Below are positions 51,483 through 60,929 of a DNA stretch of 64,000 bases, one piece after another. This DNA comes from Hymenobacter rigui (GTDB lineage: Bacteria > Bacteroidota > Bacteroidia > Cytophagales > Hymenobacteraceae), in NCBI RefSeq assembly GCF_003944715.1, contig NZ_RWIT01000001.1:310001-374000 (forward strand). Direction: 5' to 3'. Made by a program: the position numbers and the translations under genes. Under the pieces are notes generated by a model. The model worked only from the letters and a program-made list of their open reading frames with translations. It did no database searches and had not been told where the DNA came from. Every line of letters begins with the position of its first letter. Positions within the stretch are counted from its first letter, which is position 1.

Positions 51483-53915
51483 ATGCTATTTCGCGGTCCA
51501 CTATCAATTCTCTATGTAGCCGGGGTGCTGACCGGCGCAGTAGCCCCGGTAATTTCTTTCTCGGCCCTGGGCCAGGCAACTTCCGCTAGCCCGGGGCTGG
51601 GGGCTGAAAAGGCGTATTTGCACCTGAACCAGGAGGCCTATACAGCTGGCGAAACGCTGTGGTTCACGGCATACGTACTGCCGGCCGGTAGTCCAAGTCA
51701 GGTAATGTATGTGGATGTGGTAGCCCCCGACGGGCAGCTGCTGGCGCACCGCATACTGGATGTGCACGCGGGCAGTGCCCCCGGTGATGTACCGCTGCCC
51801 ACCAGTCTGGCCCCGGGGCGTTACCTCATTCGGGCCTATACTGCCCAAATGCGCAATGTGCCGGCCAGCCTGTTCACGCGTACTTTTCTGGTGCAGTCTG
51901 CGGAAAGGAAGGCACCTGCGGCCGGGCCTGTCAGTGCCGTAAGGTTTTTTCCGGAGGGCGGGGCATTGGTAAACGGACTAAGCAGCGTGGTAGCCTTTAC
52001 GGCGACTGATGCAGCTGGTCGGGGTCAGGCCGTGAACGGAGTAGTGCAGGACGACCAGGGTAAGGAAGTGGCCAAACTGGTGGGAGCGGCTGCCGGGGTG
52101 GGCCGTTTCGAGTTTGTGCCGGTGCCAGGCCACCAGTATGAAGCCCGCATCCGGCGTGCCCCCGAGCAACCCGTTAGCGTATATGCGCTGCCGGCTGCGC
52201 AACCAGCCGGGATAACCATGCACGTGCAGGATGCCAGTGGCGACTATGTAGTAACGGTGCGCCGCCGGTCCTTACAGCCGCAGGCCCCTCCCGAGCCAAT
52301 AATTCTGGCTGCGCAGGGGCAGGGACGGGTAGTGGCATCACAGCAGGGGCAGCTCCAGGATGTTATGGTGTTCCGGGTAACCAAAAAGCAGCTTCCCGCC
52401 GGCCTGATACGGCTGGTGGTGCTGGATGCGCAGCAAACACCCCGCAGTGAGCGGCTGGTTTTGAACGGGGCCACCGCGGGCAAACTGAGTGTGGGGGTGA
52501 CGCCTGCCAAAAACCCGTATGCCCCAGCCGAGCGGCCGACGCTGAAGCTCCAGGTACTGAATGCGGCCGGACAGCCGGTAGCCGGGCGGTTCTCAGTGGC
52601 CGTGAGCAAAGCCGAACCGGCTGCTGCCGCCACTCCCGATATCTACTCCTACCTAACGCTTACCTCCGAAATAGGAGGGCCAGTGGCCGCCTCCGACGTA
52701 TTTAAAGCAGCAAACAACGTTTCCGGGCAGGTGCTGGATGACTGGCTGCTCACGCAGAGCTGGCGCGGAGGGGGCGAGCCAGTAAACACCTCGTTTGCGC
52801 CGGAGCGTGGCCTGACGCTGGGAGGCAAAGTAACCAACGACCGGCAGGAGCCGGTGGCCGGTGTGCCGGTGGTCATCACGCGTCCCACTACCCAGAAAAC
52901 CGAGCAGGTTCTGACGGATGCGCAGGGCCACTTTGCCTTCACTGGCTTTTCCGCCCAGGATACGGTGCCCGTACGCGTGGAAGCATTACCAATAAAAGGC
53001 TTGAAACGGCCACGTATTCTGCTGGATGCTGATGCGGCCTCAGTGGCTCCGCTGACAGAAGCTGAAGCGCAATTGCCACTGGGTGCTGCCTCCGACGTGT
53101 CCGGTACCGGCACTACCGATGCTGGCACCGGTAGTGCCGGAGGGCGCCGTGGCATTGAGCTGCGCAACGTGGTAGTGGAAGCCAACGGCCGCCCCGCCCT
53201 CAAACCCGACCCCCGTCGTATTTACACCCGTGCCGACGCCGTTATTCAGGTGCAGAATATTGTGGGTATTAGTGCTTACCGGGATGTAATACAGGTGTTG
53301 CAGGGCCGGGTGCCGGGTGTAACGGTGATATCCAATCAGGGCTTTCTGCAGGTAATTATGCGGGGTAATAGCTCCTCCTCCATGGAGCAGTTCCGGCTGG
53401 CCCCAGCCACCGCAACCCGCGGAGCGCGGGTACCCGCACCGTCGGCTTCCGAAAGCCCGGTAGACAACATGGGACGTAAAAGCCCGTTGCTGCTACTGGA
53501 TGGTGTATCCACCGATATCAACATGATCAATTCAGTTCCTGTTAATGAAATTGAAACGATTGAAGTACTGAAACCAGCCACGGCAGCTATTTTCGGGGAT
53601 AGGGCCGGTGGGGGAGCTATTGCCTTCCTGACCAAGCGCGGCAATCCCAACTACGACCCCACCCGCAAGGCCCCTGTGCTGCCGCCCCTGTATGCACCGC
53701 CTCGTTATGCCCGCCTCCGGGCTTTCCAGCCATCTGCTGCTTCCGATGCCCTGTACTGGAACCCGGTGGTACAAACCAACGAAGCCGGTACGGCCACCCT
53801 TACGCTGGATAAGGTTACGGCCGTGGGTAGCTACATCATAACAGTGCAAGGCATATCGGTAACCGGCGAGGTTGGCAGCGGCACGGCCGAGCTGCAGGTA
53901 GTCGGCCCTAAATAA
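51483..53915 (+). CDS. Macroglobulin-like (MG2) protein with TonB-receptor plug domain, no barrel (copy 3)
   Basis: 810 residues with a signal peptide (ends SALGQA). MG2 lies at about 40-140 (KAYLHLNQEAYTAGETLWFT), a regulatory-like domain at about 440-500 and a plug at about 556-719 (VIQVLQGRVPGVTVISNQGF, LLLLDGVSTDINMINSVPV, TIEVLKPATAAIFGDRAGGG). The plug holds an insertion rich in serine/alanine (SSSSMEQFRLAPA). Its C-terminus differs from copies 1 and 2 but ends with a similar beta-domain. More diverged than the tandem pair, so an older duplicate. No barrel follows. Confidence 0.75.
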   Translation: MLFRGPLSILYVAGVLTGAVAPVISFSALGQATSASPGLGAEKAYLHLNQEAYTAGETLWFTAYVLPAGSPSQVMYVDVVAPDGQLLAHRILDVHAGSAPGDVPLPTSLAPGRYLIRAYTAQMRNVPASLFTRTFLVQSAERKAPAAGPVSAVRFFPEGGALVNGLSSVVAFTATDAAGRGQAVNGVVQDDQGKEVAKLVGAAAGVGRFEFVPVPGHQYEARIRRAPEQPVSVYALPAAQPAGITMHVQDASGDYVVTVRRRSLQPQAPPEPIILAAQGQGRVVASQQGQLQDVMVFRVTKKQLPAGLIRLVVLDAQQTPRSERLVLNGATAGKLSVGVTPAKNPYAPAERPTLKLQVLNAAGQPVAGRFSVAVSKAEPAAAATPDIYSYLTLTSEIGGPVAASDVFKAANNVSGQVLDDWLLTQSWRGGGEPVNTSFAPERGLTLGGKVTNDRQEPVAGVPVVITRPTTQKTEQVLTDAQGHFAFTGFSAQDTVPVRVEALPIKGLKRPRILLDADAASVAPLTEAEAQLPLGAASDVSGTGTTDAGTGSAGGRRGIELRNVVVEANGRPALKPDPRRIYTRADAVIQVQNIVGISAYRDVIQVLQGRVPGVTVISNQGFLQVIMRGNSSSSMEQFRLAPATATRGARVPAPSASESPVDNMGRKSPLLLLDGVSTDINMINSVPVNEIETIEVLKPATAAIFGDRAGGGAIAFLTKRGNPNYDPTRKAPVLPPLYAPPRYARLRAFQPSAASDALYWNPVVQTNEAGTATLTLDKVTAVGSYIITVQGISVTGEVGSGTAELQVVGPK

Positions 53916-54029
53916 GTCGGCCGTTAGTCCCGGATTGCGGGCTACATAATTCCGGCAGCTGGGTAACTTTCTGAAAATGGCCAAGGTATAGAAAGGATAC
54001 ACTGTTGTCCTTTCCATACCCTGTACCTC

Positions 54030-54632
54030 ATGAAAACTACCCTGGCTTCTTCTTTTTTGCTGCTGATACTGCTGCTGACTGGCTGCTCGTCGCCGGTGGC
54101 TGTTCAGCAGAAACCCGGTACCGATTTCAATCAGTACCGCACGTACGACTGGGCTAAAACCGAAGTAAAATCGGCTGACTCCAAGAACCCCATTTATCAA
54201 AGTACCCTCAATGATGAGCAGATTCAGAGTGCCATCAATAGCGAGCTGGGCAAACGGGGCATCCGGCAGGTGCAGGGCAATGCCAAGCCCGATCTGTATC
54301 TGACATATCACCTCTACATTGAAGAAGCGGAGCGGACGGTGGCCAACCCGCCGGCACCGGGCTTTGCGTATCCGTATGCCTTCTCTTACCGGGGCTCCTA
54401 CCTGCCCATCAACTACCGCTACTGGTATACCACACCCTACTACAACACCGGCTACCGTACCGAAACGTACCAGGAAGGCACCATGATTCTGGATATGGTA
54501 GATGCCCGCACAAACAACCTGGTATGGCGGGGCTCCATGGCGGATGCGGTGAATAATCCGGCCCGCTTGGGCGAAGAGTTTGCCAAGTCGGCCAAGGATA
54601 TCCTGGACAAATTCCCGGTAGAGAAACAATAG
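54030..54632 (+). CDS. DUF4136 lipoprotein
   Basis: 200 residues. Lipobox LLLTGC with cysteine 19. The DUF4136 core is complete: FNQYRTYDWAKTE, LNDEQIQSAINSELGKRGIR, KPDLYLTYHLYIEE, a tyrosine-rich loop (YRYWYTTPYYNTGYR) and TMILDMVDARTNNLVWRGSM. Envelope protein of unknown role, frequent in Bacteroidota. Convergent with the GH97 gene across a strong hairpin. Confidence 0.9.
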   Translation: MKTTLASSFLLLILLLTGCSSPVAVQQKPGTDFNQYRTYDWAKTEVKSADSKNPIYQSTLNDEQIQSAINSELGKRGIRQVQGNAKPDLYLTYHLYIEEAERTVANPPAPGFAYPYAFSYRGSYLPINYRYWYTTPYYNTGYRTETYQEGTMILDMVDARTNNLVWRGSMADAVNNPARLGEEFAKSAKDILDKFPVEKQ

Positions 54633-54643
54633 CACTGGGTTGT

Positions 54644-54700
54644 CGGAACGCCACACGGGGCCGCCACGCACTATGCGTAGCGGCCCCGTGTGGCGTTCCG
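54644..54700. terminator. Bidirectional terminator
   Basis: Exact 21-bp arms (cggaacgccacacggggccg... and complement) with a 15-nt loop that itself pairs (acgca/tgcgt), between convergent genes. Confidence 0.8.
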
Positions 54701-54741
54701 GCGAAATACGTTTTCTGCTTTTTCGAGCGAATACAGCGTGG

Positions 54742-56853
54742 TTACCGGGCTACGGGCTTGAGGCTGATGGCTGCTCCGCCCCCGGCCGCCAGCTGCAGCT
54801 TCAGCACCGATTTGCTGTTGACCTTCTGCTTGCGGATCTGGTAGGCCATGGGGTTTTTATCCCAGCTGGCCCCTTTGCCGTCGGTGTACACGGTGGCCTC
54901 ATATTGCTGGCCAGCGGGCAGAAAATCCAGCTTTACAGTCTGCTGGCGTGCCTGCTCATCGGTAATGGCACCTACGTACCAGTCCTGCGTGCCTTTGGCC
55001 TGGCGGGCAATGGTGATGTAGTCGCCGGGCTCAGCGGCCAGAATGCGCGTATCGTCCCAATCCACGGCCACATCCTTGATGAACTGGAAGGCGTCGGCGT
55101 GTTTCTCGTAAGCCTCGGGCAGGTCGGCGGCCATTTGTACGGGGCTGTACATCGTCACGTACAAAGCCAGCTGCTTTACCAGAGTGGTATGAACTTGCCG
55201 GCCTTTGTTCTGGGCGGGGTTCCAGGGCTCCAGCTGAATCTGGAAGATGCCGGGCGTGTAGTCCATTGGGCCGCCCATCAGACGGGTGAAGGGCAGAATG
55301 GTTTCGTGCTCGGGCGGGTTGCCGGTGCTCCAGGCGTTAAACTCGTTGCCCCGCGCCGCCTCCGAGGCCAGCCAGTTGGGGTACGTGCGGTGCAGCCCCG
55401 TGGGCCGTACGGATTCGTGCATGTCCACCATCAGCTGATGCTGACCGGTGAGGGCGGCGGTGCGGTTGTAGTGGTTCACCATCCACTGGCCGTCGTGGTG
55501 CTCCCCGCGCGGAATGATGCGGCCCACGTAGCCGGTTTTTACGGCGTCGTAGCTGTGCTCCTTCATGAAGCGGTAGGCGGCTTCCTGGCGCCGCTCGTAG
55601 TTGGTAACGGAGCTGCTGGTTTCGTGATGCATCATCAGTTTCACGCCTTTGCTGGCGGCGTACTGCTGCAGCTCCGTCACGTTGAAATCGGGGTAGGGCG
55701 TCACGAAGTCGAACACCTCTTCTTTCCAGTTATTGGCCCAGTCTTCCCAGCCTACGTTCCAGCCTTCCACCAGCACGCTCTGCAGCCCGTTTCTGGCGGC
55801 GAAATCAATGTAGCGCTTCACGTTGGCGGTGTTGGCACCGTGGCGGCCATTGGGGCGTAGCTTGCTCCAGTTGGTGCCGGCCAGCTTGATGTTGCTGGTA
55901 TCGGCGTAGTTCCAGCTGGCGCGGTTTACGTGCATCTCCCACCACACGCCCACAAATTTCTGGGGCTTAATCCAGTCGGTGGAGGTTAGCTGGGTAGGCT
56001 CGTTGAGGTTCAGAATCAGCTTGCTGGCCAGTACCTCGGGGGCTTTGTCGCTCACCACCACGGTGCGCCAGGGCGTGTGCTCCGGGGCCTGCAGGTAGGC
56101 CGCCGCGCCGGTTGCGCCCGGCACCAGGTGGCTGCGGAGCCCGAAGCCTTTGGTATCCACGTCCAGCATCATGGCCGGGTAGTTCACCAGCGCGGCCTCA
56201 TGAATGTTCACGTACAGCCCGTCATCCGACTTCAGCATCAGCGGCGTTTGCACGCGGGTGGGGTCGGCCTTGAGCTGGATGGGCTCGATGGGCGTGGTAT
56301 TCACCTCGCTCAGGCGGGTGGTGCTGTAGGTGTACTCGTTGGAGTCGTAGTCGCCCGGAATCCAGAAGGCTTTGTGGTTGGCGGGCAGGTTGAACTCAGT
56401 AGCCTCCTGCTGTACCACAAAGTAGGTGAGGCCGGGCTGTTGCGGCACTTCGTACCGGAAGCCGATGCCATCATCAAATACCCGGAACACCACATCCAGC
56501 AAGCGGCCGGGGGCGGCCGTCTGGCGCAGGTGCACGGTGAGCTGGCGGTAGTGGTTGCGGATGTTTTTCTGCTCGCCCCATACCGGTTGCCAGGTATCGT
56601 CGTGGGTCAGGGAGTCAATGCGGGTAATCTGGAAGCCCTGGTTCAGGCCGGGCTGGTTTTGCAGCAGCAGCCCCATGCGGCTGGGCTTTAGCACCTGTTT
56701 TTTGCCCAGGCTCAACTGGTAGGTGGGCTCACCGGCGGGGCTGAGCTGAAATTGCAGGGCAAGCGTATGGCCGGGCGAGTAAATAGTTTGGGCCAGAGCG
56801 GGAATACCGGGACTGGCTGCCAGCAGCAGGGCTATCTGGCAGGCACGTTTCAT
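54742..56853 (-). CDS. Glycoside hydrolase family 97 (SusB-like alpha-glucosidase)
   Basis: 703 residues from ATG 56853 (ATG 56862 also possible), signal peptide ending PALAQ. The N-terminal beta-sandwich (about 30-270) is followed by a (beta/alpha)8 barrel with VEGWNVGWEDWANNW, LMMHHETSSSVTNYERR and GEHHDGQWMVNHYNR, then a C-terminal beta-domain with SYITI-like strands. Glutamate in HHE, rather than aspartate, fits the inverting, SusB-like half of GH97 acting on maltose-type alpha-glucosides. Periplasmic. No SusC/SusD pair is adjacent, so it is not in a classical utilisation locus here. Confidence 0.92.
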   Translation of the reverse strand: MKRACQIALLLAASPGIPALAQTIYSPGHTLALQFQLSPAGEPTYQLSLGKKQVLKPSRMGLLLQNQPGLNQGFQITRIDSLTHDDTWQPVWGEQKNIRNHYRQLTVHLRQTAAPGRLLDVVFRVFDDGIGFRYEVPQQPGLTYFVVQQEATEFNLPANHKAFWIPGDYDSNEYTYSTTRLSEVNTTPIEPIQLKADPTRVQTPLMLKSDDGLYVNIHEAALVNYPAMMLDVDTKGFGLRSHLVPGATGAAAYLQAPEHTPWRTVVVSDKAPEVLASKLILNLNEPTQLTSTDWIKPQKFVGVWWEMHVNRASWNYADTSNIKLAGTNWSKLRPNGRHGANTANVKRYIDFAARNGLQSVLVEGWNVGWEDWANNWKEEVFDFVTPYPDFNVTELQQYAASKGVKLMMHHETSSSVTNYERRQEAAYRFMKEHSYDAVKTGYVGRIIPRGEHHDGQWMVNHYNRTAALTGQHQLMVDMHESVRPTGLHRTYPNWLASEAARGNEFNAWSTGNPPEHETILPFTRLMGGPMDYTPGIFQIQLEPWNPAQNKGRQVHTTLVKQLALYVTMYSPVQMAADLPEAYEKHADAFQFIKDVAVDWDDTRILAAEPGDYITIARQAKGTQDWYVGAITDEQARQQTVKLDFLPAGQQYEATVYTDGKGASWDKNPMAYQIRKQKVNSKSVLKLQLAAGGGAAISLKPVAR

Positions 56854-57262
56854 GCGCAGCATCAGAGAAAGGAAAGAGTAAAAGCGAAGCAAAGTCGCAA
56901 AATAACCCCGGACGCTGCAGGAGGCTACCGGCTTTTCGTCCCGCACAGTGCCCCGCCAGCCCGCCATCCGAGTAGGTTTGCACGCTGCTTCCGGCGTAGT
57001 TAGCCCGCTTTTCGGTATAGTACCGACCTACGCCGGGCCTCCCGGGAGCCCGTGACCCCGCATGATTCTACGGTTGACATCAGCAAGGACCGGATACGAA
57101 GCAAGAACAGGTGCCGAGACAGGGAATATATAGCAGGGCAAGGGGTGCGCGAGGCATAGCAGCAGGAAACGGCACTCGTGGCGTACCCAAGTCAGAATCC
57201 CGGCAATCTACGTGTAAGCCAAAGCTGATTTCCTGTCACGCGTCAATCAGTTGTGCGCAAAA
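56854..57262. other. Gene-free gap
   Basis: No gene seen. One inverted repeat, ccggcgtag (56991-56999) and ctacgccgg (57028-57036), lies in it; a purine-rich run follows. It should contain the promoter of the GH97 gene. Confidence 0.4.
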
Positions 57263-57294
57263 AAAGGCAGTTCACTGAAAAGTGAACTGCCTTT
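57263..57294 (-). terminator. Terminator of the small secreted protein gene
   Basis: Exact 14-bp arms aaaggcagttcact/agtgaactgccttt with a GAAA tetraloop; on the minus strand it runs into a T-tract. Confidence 0.85.
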
Positions 57295-57322
57295 ACAGGA
57301 AAGGAGAGTGAGCGGGCTCTGA

Positions 57323-57619
57323 CTAATACGTTGAGCCGTTGGAAGTCTTCATTTTCTTCTTGTCACGCTTCTCCATGGCTTTGTTCTTGCGCTGCTCACG
57401 CGTCATGGTGGGCGAGGTGTTAGGCGTCATGGTAGCCCGGTCGCTGGCGGGTTGGGTATTGCTGGCTGGCAGCGTACCCAGTGAGCCTTGTGGCTGAGCC
57501 GGTGGAGCCGACTGCGGGCTGACACTGCCGTTTACCGTGGGCGTGCTCTGGGTGGTTTGGGCTGAAGCAGCGGATATGCCGAGCAACAGGGCAACGGCGG
57601 AGGCAAAGAAGATTTTCAT
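57323..57619 (-). CDS. Small secreted protein, unknown
   Basis: 98 residues from ATG 57619. The signal peptide ends SAASAQ. The mature part is low-complexity serine/threonine/proline/glutamine (SPQSAPPAQPQGSLG, TMTPNTSPTM) followed by a strongly basic tail (REQRKNKAMEKRDKKKMK). No domain recognised. The clean signal, stop and dedicated terminator support it as a real gene. A basic tail might bind nucleic acid or polyanions; that is speculation. Confidence 0.6.
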   Translation of the reverse strand: MKIFFASAVALLLGISAASAQTTQSTPTVNGSVSPQSAPPAQPQGSLGTLPASNTQPASDRATMTPNTSPTMTREQRKNKAMEKRDKKKMKTSNGSTY

Positions 57620-58244
57620 GGCGTTGGTTGAGTACGGAAAGGATGAATTTGATGTCCGTATATACGCCGGCTGAGGGGGGGAGTTGGTGAAGCAGTTAGA
57701 AAGCCAAAATTCTACAACACCACGCTTGAGCTTACGTTCGGGCCATATTTCTACTACTGTACAGCTTCCGGCGGAGCGGTTGAAACGCATGGATACCAAC
57801 CGCCGGAAAGGCGTTGCGCTGCCGGCTGACTTGTCATCGGGATGGTGTAGGAGAGTTACTTGGCATGCCATTCATACCAGTTGACAACCATTCTGGGCTG
57901 CCTGATAACCGGCCGTAGCCTTTACCCCGCGCTTATTGTGCCGTGGCACTCGTAGCCGGCGGTTCTGTGAATGCGGGAGCCTATGCTGGCGCGTAGTGAT
58001 AAGCTGAATCCCTGCAACCTGCCGGTCGGGGCCGGAACAGCTGACGGCCAGGCCGGGGTCGGCTGATGCGCCTGATTCACATGTATATGCGGTTGTGCCG
58101 GGGCGGTGGAATGGTGAACTTGGTCCTGCTGCTGCTCCCCGGTTTCAGGCAAGGCGCCGTGCCGACAACAGGTGAGAAAGGCGGCACCACGTCAGTGTAT
58201 TTCACCCCCGGCTTTCTGCTTTGCGCAGAAAGTCACCTTTCGCT
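57620..58244. other. Gene-free gap
   Basis: About 620 bp with only short unsupported open frames on both strands and no recognised repeat. Confidence 0.4.
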
Positions 58245-58829
58245 ATGAACATGAACGCCAAAGCTGTTGCCCTGTTTTCCAAAATTCAACTGGTCGGCGC
58301 CATCAACCCGGCCGCCTGGGATGCCTTGATTCCGCATTCCCACTTTGTTTTCACCGATGCCCACGTAAACCTGCTGGCGGCCGACCTGGTACGCCAGATC
58401 AGCACCCAGCTCGCCGACACCGGCCTGCGGGAGCGGACGTTTGGCGTGTCGCAGCAGATGGCCCGCTCGGCGGCATCGGCTCTGGCCGCTAGCTGGGAGC
58501 CCGGCGACGAGCTGTGCCCACCCTGGCGCTGGCCTTTCCCGCACCCCCACGGCCTGGAATGGCTGGGGCAGCTGGATCAGGTGCTCAAACCGCAGCCGGA
58601 CCCCTGGAAAACCCTGCCTGCCGCCGAGCAGGTGCAGCTGGCCTACCAGCTCACGCAGGTAGCTTCCCTGACCAGCGAAGCCGGCTTCAGTCAGGAGCTG
58701 CTGCACCTGGCAGCTGGTGTGGCTGCTGCCGCCAGCCGCACGATGCTGGATGAGTTTGAGCGGTGCGGCACCAAACCCCGCCCAAAATTCCCGAAGAAGG
58801 CACCGAACCAGATTCCGCAGCTGGTATAG
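58245..58829 (+). CDS. Hypothetical protein
   Basis: 194 residues from ATG 58245. Mostly helical and alanine/leucine-rich, no signal or membrane segment. WAPFPHPHGLEW-type motifs are absent from families I know; the sequence WRWPFPHPHGLEWLGQLDQV sits mid-protein and the tail is basic (KPRPKFPKKAPNQIP). I do not recognise the family. A strong hairpin behind it supports a real transcription unit. Confidence 0.6.
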   Translation: MNMNAKAVALFSKIQLVGAINPAAWDALIPHSHFVFTDAHVNLLAADLVRQISTQLADTGLRERTFGVSQQMARSAASALAASWEPGDELCPPWRWPFPHPHGLEWLGQLDQVLKPQPDPWKTLPAAEQVQLAYQLTQVASLTSEAGFSQELLHLAAGVAAAASRTMLDEFERCGTKPRPKFPKKAPNQIPQLV

Positions 58830-58888
58830 TCCTGCTGTGCTGCCGCGTGAATGCCGGCAGCTTGCCGACCCGCTGCAACGGGCCGACA

Positions 58889-58928
58889 ACCATAACGCCC
58901 CCGGCCGACTGGTCGGGGGCGTTATGGT
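58889..58928 (+). terminator. Hairpin after the hypothetical gene
   Basis: Exact 15-bp outer arms starting accataacgcccccg and ending cgggggcgttatggt. Confidence 0.75.
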
Positions 58929-59077
58929 GAAGGGGCAGGTAAGAAACGGGGCAGACCCGTGTACCGCTGCCATCCGAATCCGGCTTTTAGCAGGGCTGCT
59001 GTCCGGAAGTGGGAGCCAGCCTCGTATGTTTGTGTAGTATACTATGCCATCCCTTCCCACCGTGTTTTTCCCGTCAT

Positions 59078-59746
59078 ATGAATCCTGATGACCCCGGCCG
59101 CCTGGCAGCCCTCGACTCATATGATATCCTGTATTCGGCGCGGGAGAAGCTGTTTGATGATGTAGTGGAACTGGCTTCCTACATTTTTAGCGTGCCGGTA
59201 GCGCGTATTGCCTTTGTGCAGCCGCAGGCCGTGTGGCACAAAGCCAGCGCGGGCATGGAGCCCCAGGAGGTGCTGGCCCCCGAGCAAAGCCTCTGCCCCC
59301 GGGCCATTGTGGCCCCCGAGCCGGTGCTGGTGTACCCCGACCTGGAAGCCACGCCCGACCAAAGTACCCCGGCCATGCGGGCGCGGAACCTGCGGTTTTA
59401 TGCCGGGGCTCCGTTGCAAACTTCCCAGGGCCATTGCCTGGGTACGCTGTGCCTGGCCGGCTACGAGGCCCGGCAGTTTACGGTGGCCGAGCAGGGCCTG
59501 CTGCGGCAGCTGGCCGCGTTGGTGATGCAGGCGCTGGAAGCCCGCCGCCACCTCCGAACCGCGCAAACGCCCACGGCCTGGGAGAAGCTACGCCGGGAAG
59601 CCGAAGAAATCCTGCACAACCAGATGGCCATGGTGCGCTACCTCAAAGCCCGCGGGGCCGGCCAAGTACCCGTGCCCGAAACGCTGCTAACCCCCATCGG
59701 CAAACAGCTGGCGGAAGTAGCCCAGGTGCTGACCGTAGCAGGCTAA
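59078..59746 (+). CDS. GAF-domain sensor protein
   Basis: 222 residues from ATG 59078. A single GAF domain fills residues 1-170: RLAALDSYDILYSAREKLFD, VARIAFVQPQAVWHKASAGM, SLCPRAIVAPEPVLVYPDLE, LRFYAGAPLQTSQGHCLGTL. A short helical tail follows. There is no kinase, cyclase or DNA-binding output, so it would need a partner; none is adjacent. It ends before a 42-bp inverted repeat. Confidence 0.85.
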   Translation: MNPDDPGRLAALDSYDILYSAREKLFDDVVELASYIFSVPVARIAFVQPQAVWHKASAGMEPQEVLAPEQSLCPRAIVAPEPVLVYPDLEATPDQSTPAMRARNLRFYAGAPLQTSQGHCLGTLCLAGYEARQFTVAEQGLLRQLAALVMQALEARRHLRTAQTPTAWEKLRREAEEILHNQMAMVRYLKARGAGQVPVPETLLTPIGKQLAEVAQVLTVAG

Positions 59747-59763
59747 TGCTGGAAAGCCAAAAG

Positions 59764-59899
59764 ACTAGTTCCCCTCCTTGGAAAGGAGGGGCTAGGGGTG
59801 GTTGACAAGCGTTGAACGGTTTTTAGAAATAGATTCTAGTCATCGTTCTGGCATCTATCAACCACCCCTAGCCCCTCCTTTCCAAGGAGGGGAACTAGT
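59764..59899. repeat. Perfect 42-bp inverted repeat (cccctccttggaaaggag family)
   Basis: Arms 59764-59805 and 59858-59899 are exact reverse complements, starting actagttcccctccttggaa, with a 52-nt loop. It fills the gap between convergent genes. The core ctccttggaaaggag is itself palindromic; similar elements are widespread in Bacteroidota genomes, from memory. Confidence 0.85.
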
Positions 59900-59914
59900 T
59901 TTTAGTCTGTAGCC

Positions 59915-60613
59915 CTAGCTGGACGTGGGGATGGGGGAGAGGACTGGTTTACCGGGGCGCTGGGCGGTGTTGATGGTTTGGCGGGCCGACTGGTAGGCGG
60001 TGTAGAAGCGGGGCTCGGGGCGCTGGTAGCGCACCAGATACTTATCGAGGCGGTTGCGGAGCAGGGCCACGGCGGCGCGCAGGTCGGCGGCGAGGACCTG
60101 GGTGTGGGCTTTGCCGTCGGCGGAGGCGAGGCGGGGGGCCGACTGGCCGGCCTGGAAGGCGGTGAGGGCGGCGGCCAGCTCGGTGAGCTCCTGCTGCGTG
60201 ACGCCCTGGTTCTGGAGGGCGGCGAAGTGGGCGGTGGCCTGCTCGTGGAGGTTTTTACTGATGCGGGCCAGGTCGTTGTCGGGGGCGCGGCGGAGCTGGC
60301 GCTCGGTGTAGTCGGCGTCGGTGTGGAGGCGGATGTCCTGCTGCTCGTCGGCGTGGGCGAGCAGGGCGGCGGCTACTTCGGCGGCGCGCTGGGCCAGGTG
60401 CTCCTTGGTGGCCTTCTTCACGGCCCCGGCGCTGCGGGGGGCGGCGGCGCTTTGCTGGGTGTCGGCGGTGGGGTCCAGTTCCTGGACCAGGGCGGCCAGC
60501 TCGGCGCGGGCCGTGCCCAGGGCTTTGTTGGCGGCATAGACCTCGGCATACTGGTCGAGGACGGCGAGGGTGGCCTGCATCATAGTGAGGCGGGCGCGTT
60601 GTTTATCGGTCAT
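59915..60613 (-). CDS. Hypothetical helical protein
   Basis: 232 residues from ATG 60613. Nearly all helix, rich in alanine, glutamine and leucine (LTMMQATLAVLDQYAEVYAA, RAELAALVQELD, LTELAAALTAFQAG). Residues about 65-80 are a linker. It resembles coiled-coil-like cytosolic proteins common in Hymenobacter, from memory. No catalytic motif and no family assigned. The downstream inverted repeat and normal codon use support it as a real gene. Confidence 0.55.
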   Translation of the reverse strand: MTDKQRARLTMMQATLAVLDQYAEVYAANKALGTARAELAALVQELDPTADTQQSAAAPRSAGAVKKATKEHLAQRAAEVAAALLAHADEQQDIRLHTDADYTERQLRRAPDNDLARISKNLHEQATAHFAALQNQGVTQQELTELAAALTAFQAGQSAPRLASADGKAHTQVLAADLRAAVALLRNRLDKYLVRYQRPEPRFYTAYQSARQTINTAQRPGKPVLSPIPTSS

Positions 60614-60698
60614 AAGAGCATAAGTGTTAAGTACCTCCAAAAGATAGGCGGTGGCGGGCAGCATCCGCTAAGCTGGACCGTACTTTATTTCGGTAGGG

Positions 60699-60929
60699 GT
60701 GGCAACGGCCGCTGCCGGCGTGGCAAGCGCCCCTGCCCTGGTGGCAACGCCCGCTGCCCACGTGACAAGCGCCTCTGACCACGTGGCAAGACCTGCTGCC
60801 CTCGTGACAAAGCCCGCTGACGAGGTGGCAACGCCTGCTGCCCTCGTGACAAGAGCCGCTGACCAGGTGACAACGCCCACTGGCGGGGTGACAAGCCCTT
60901 CTGACCGGATGACAAGGGACAGTGGCGGA
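60699..60929. repeat. 21-bp tandem repeat, 11 units
   Basis: Eleven back-to-back 21-bp units, each starting gtggcaa or gtgacaa (one atgacaa), consensus GTGRCAASSCCNGCTGMCC. Unit starts are exactly 21 bp apart from 60699. Because 21 is a multiple of 3, frames stay open on both strands (plus VATPAAL-type, minus LVTRAAG-type heptads). I do not call either as a gene. Confidence 0.9.
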
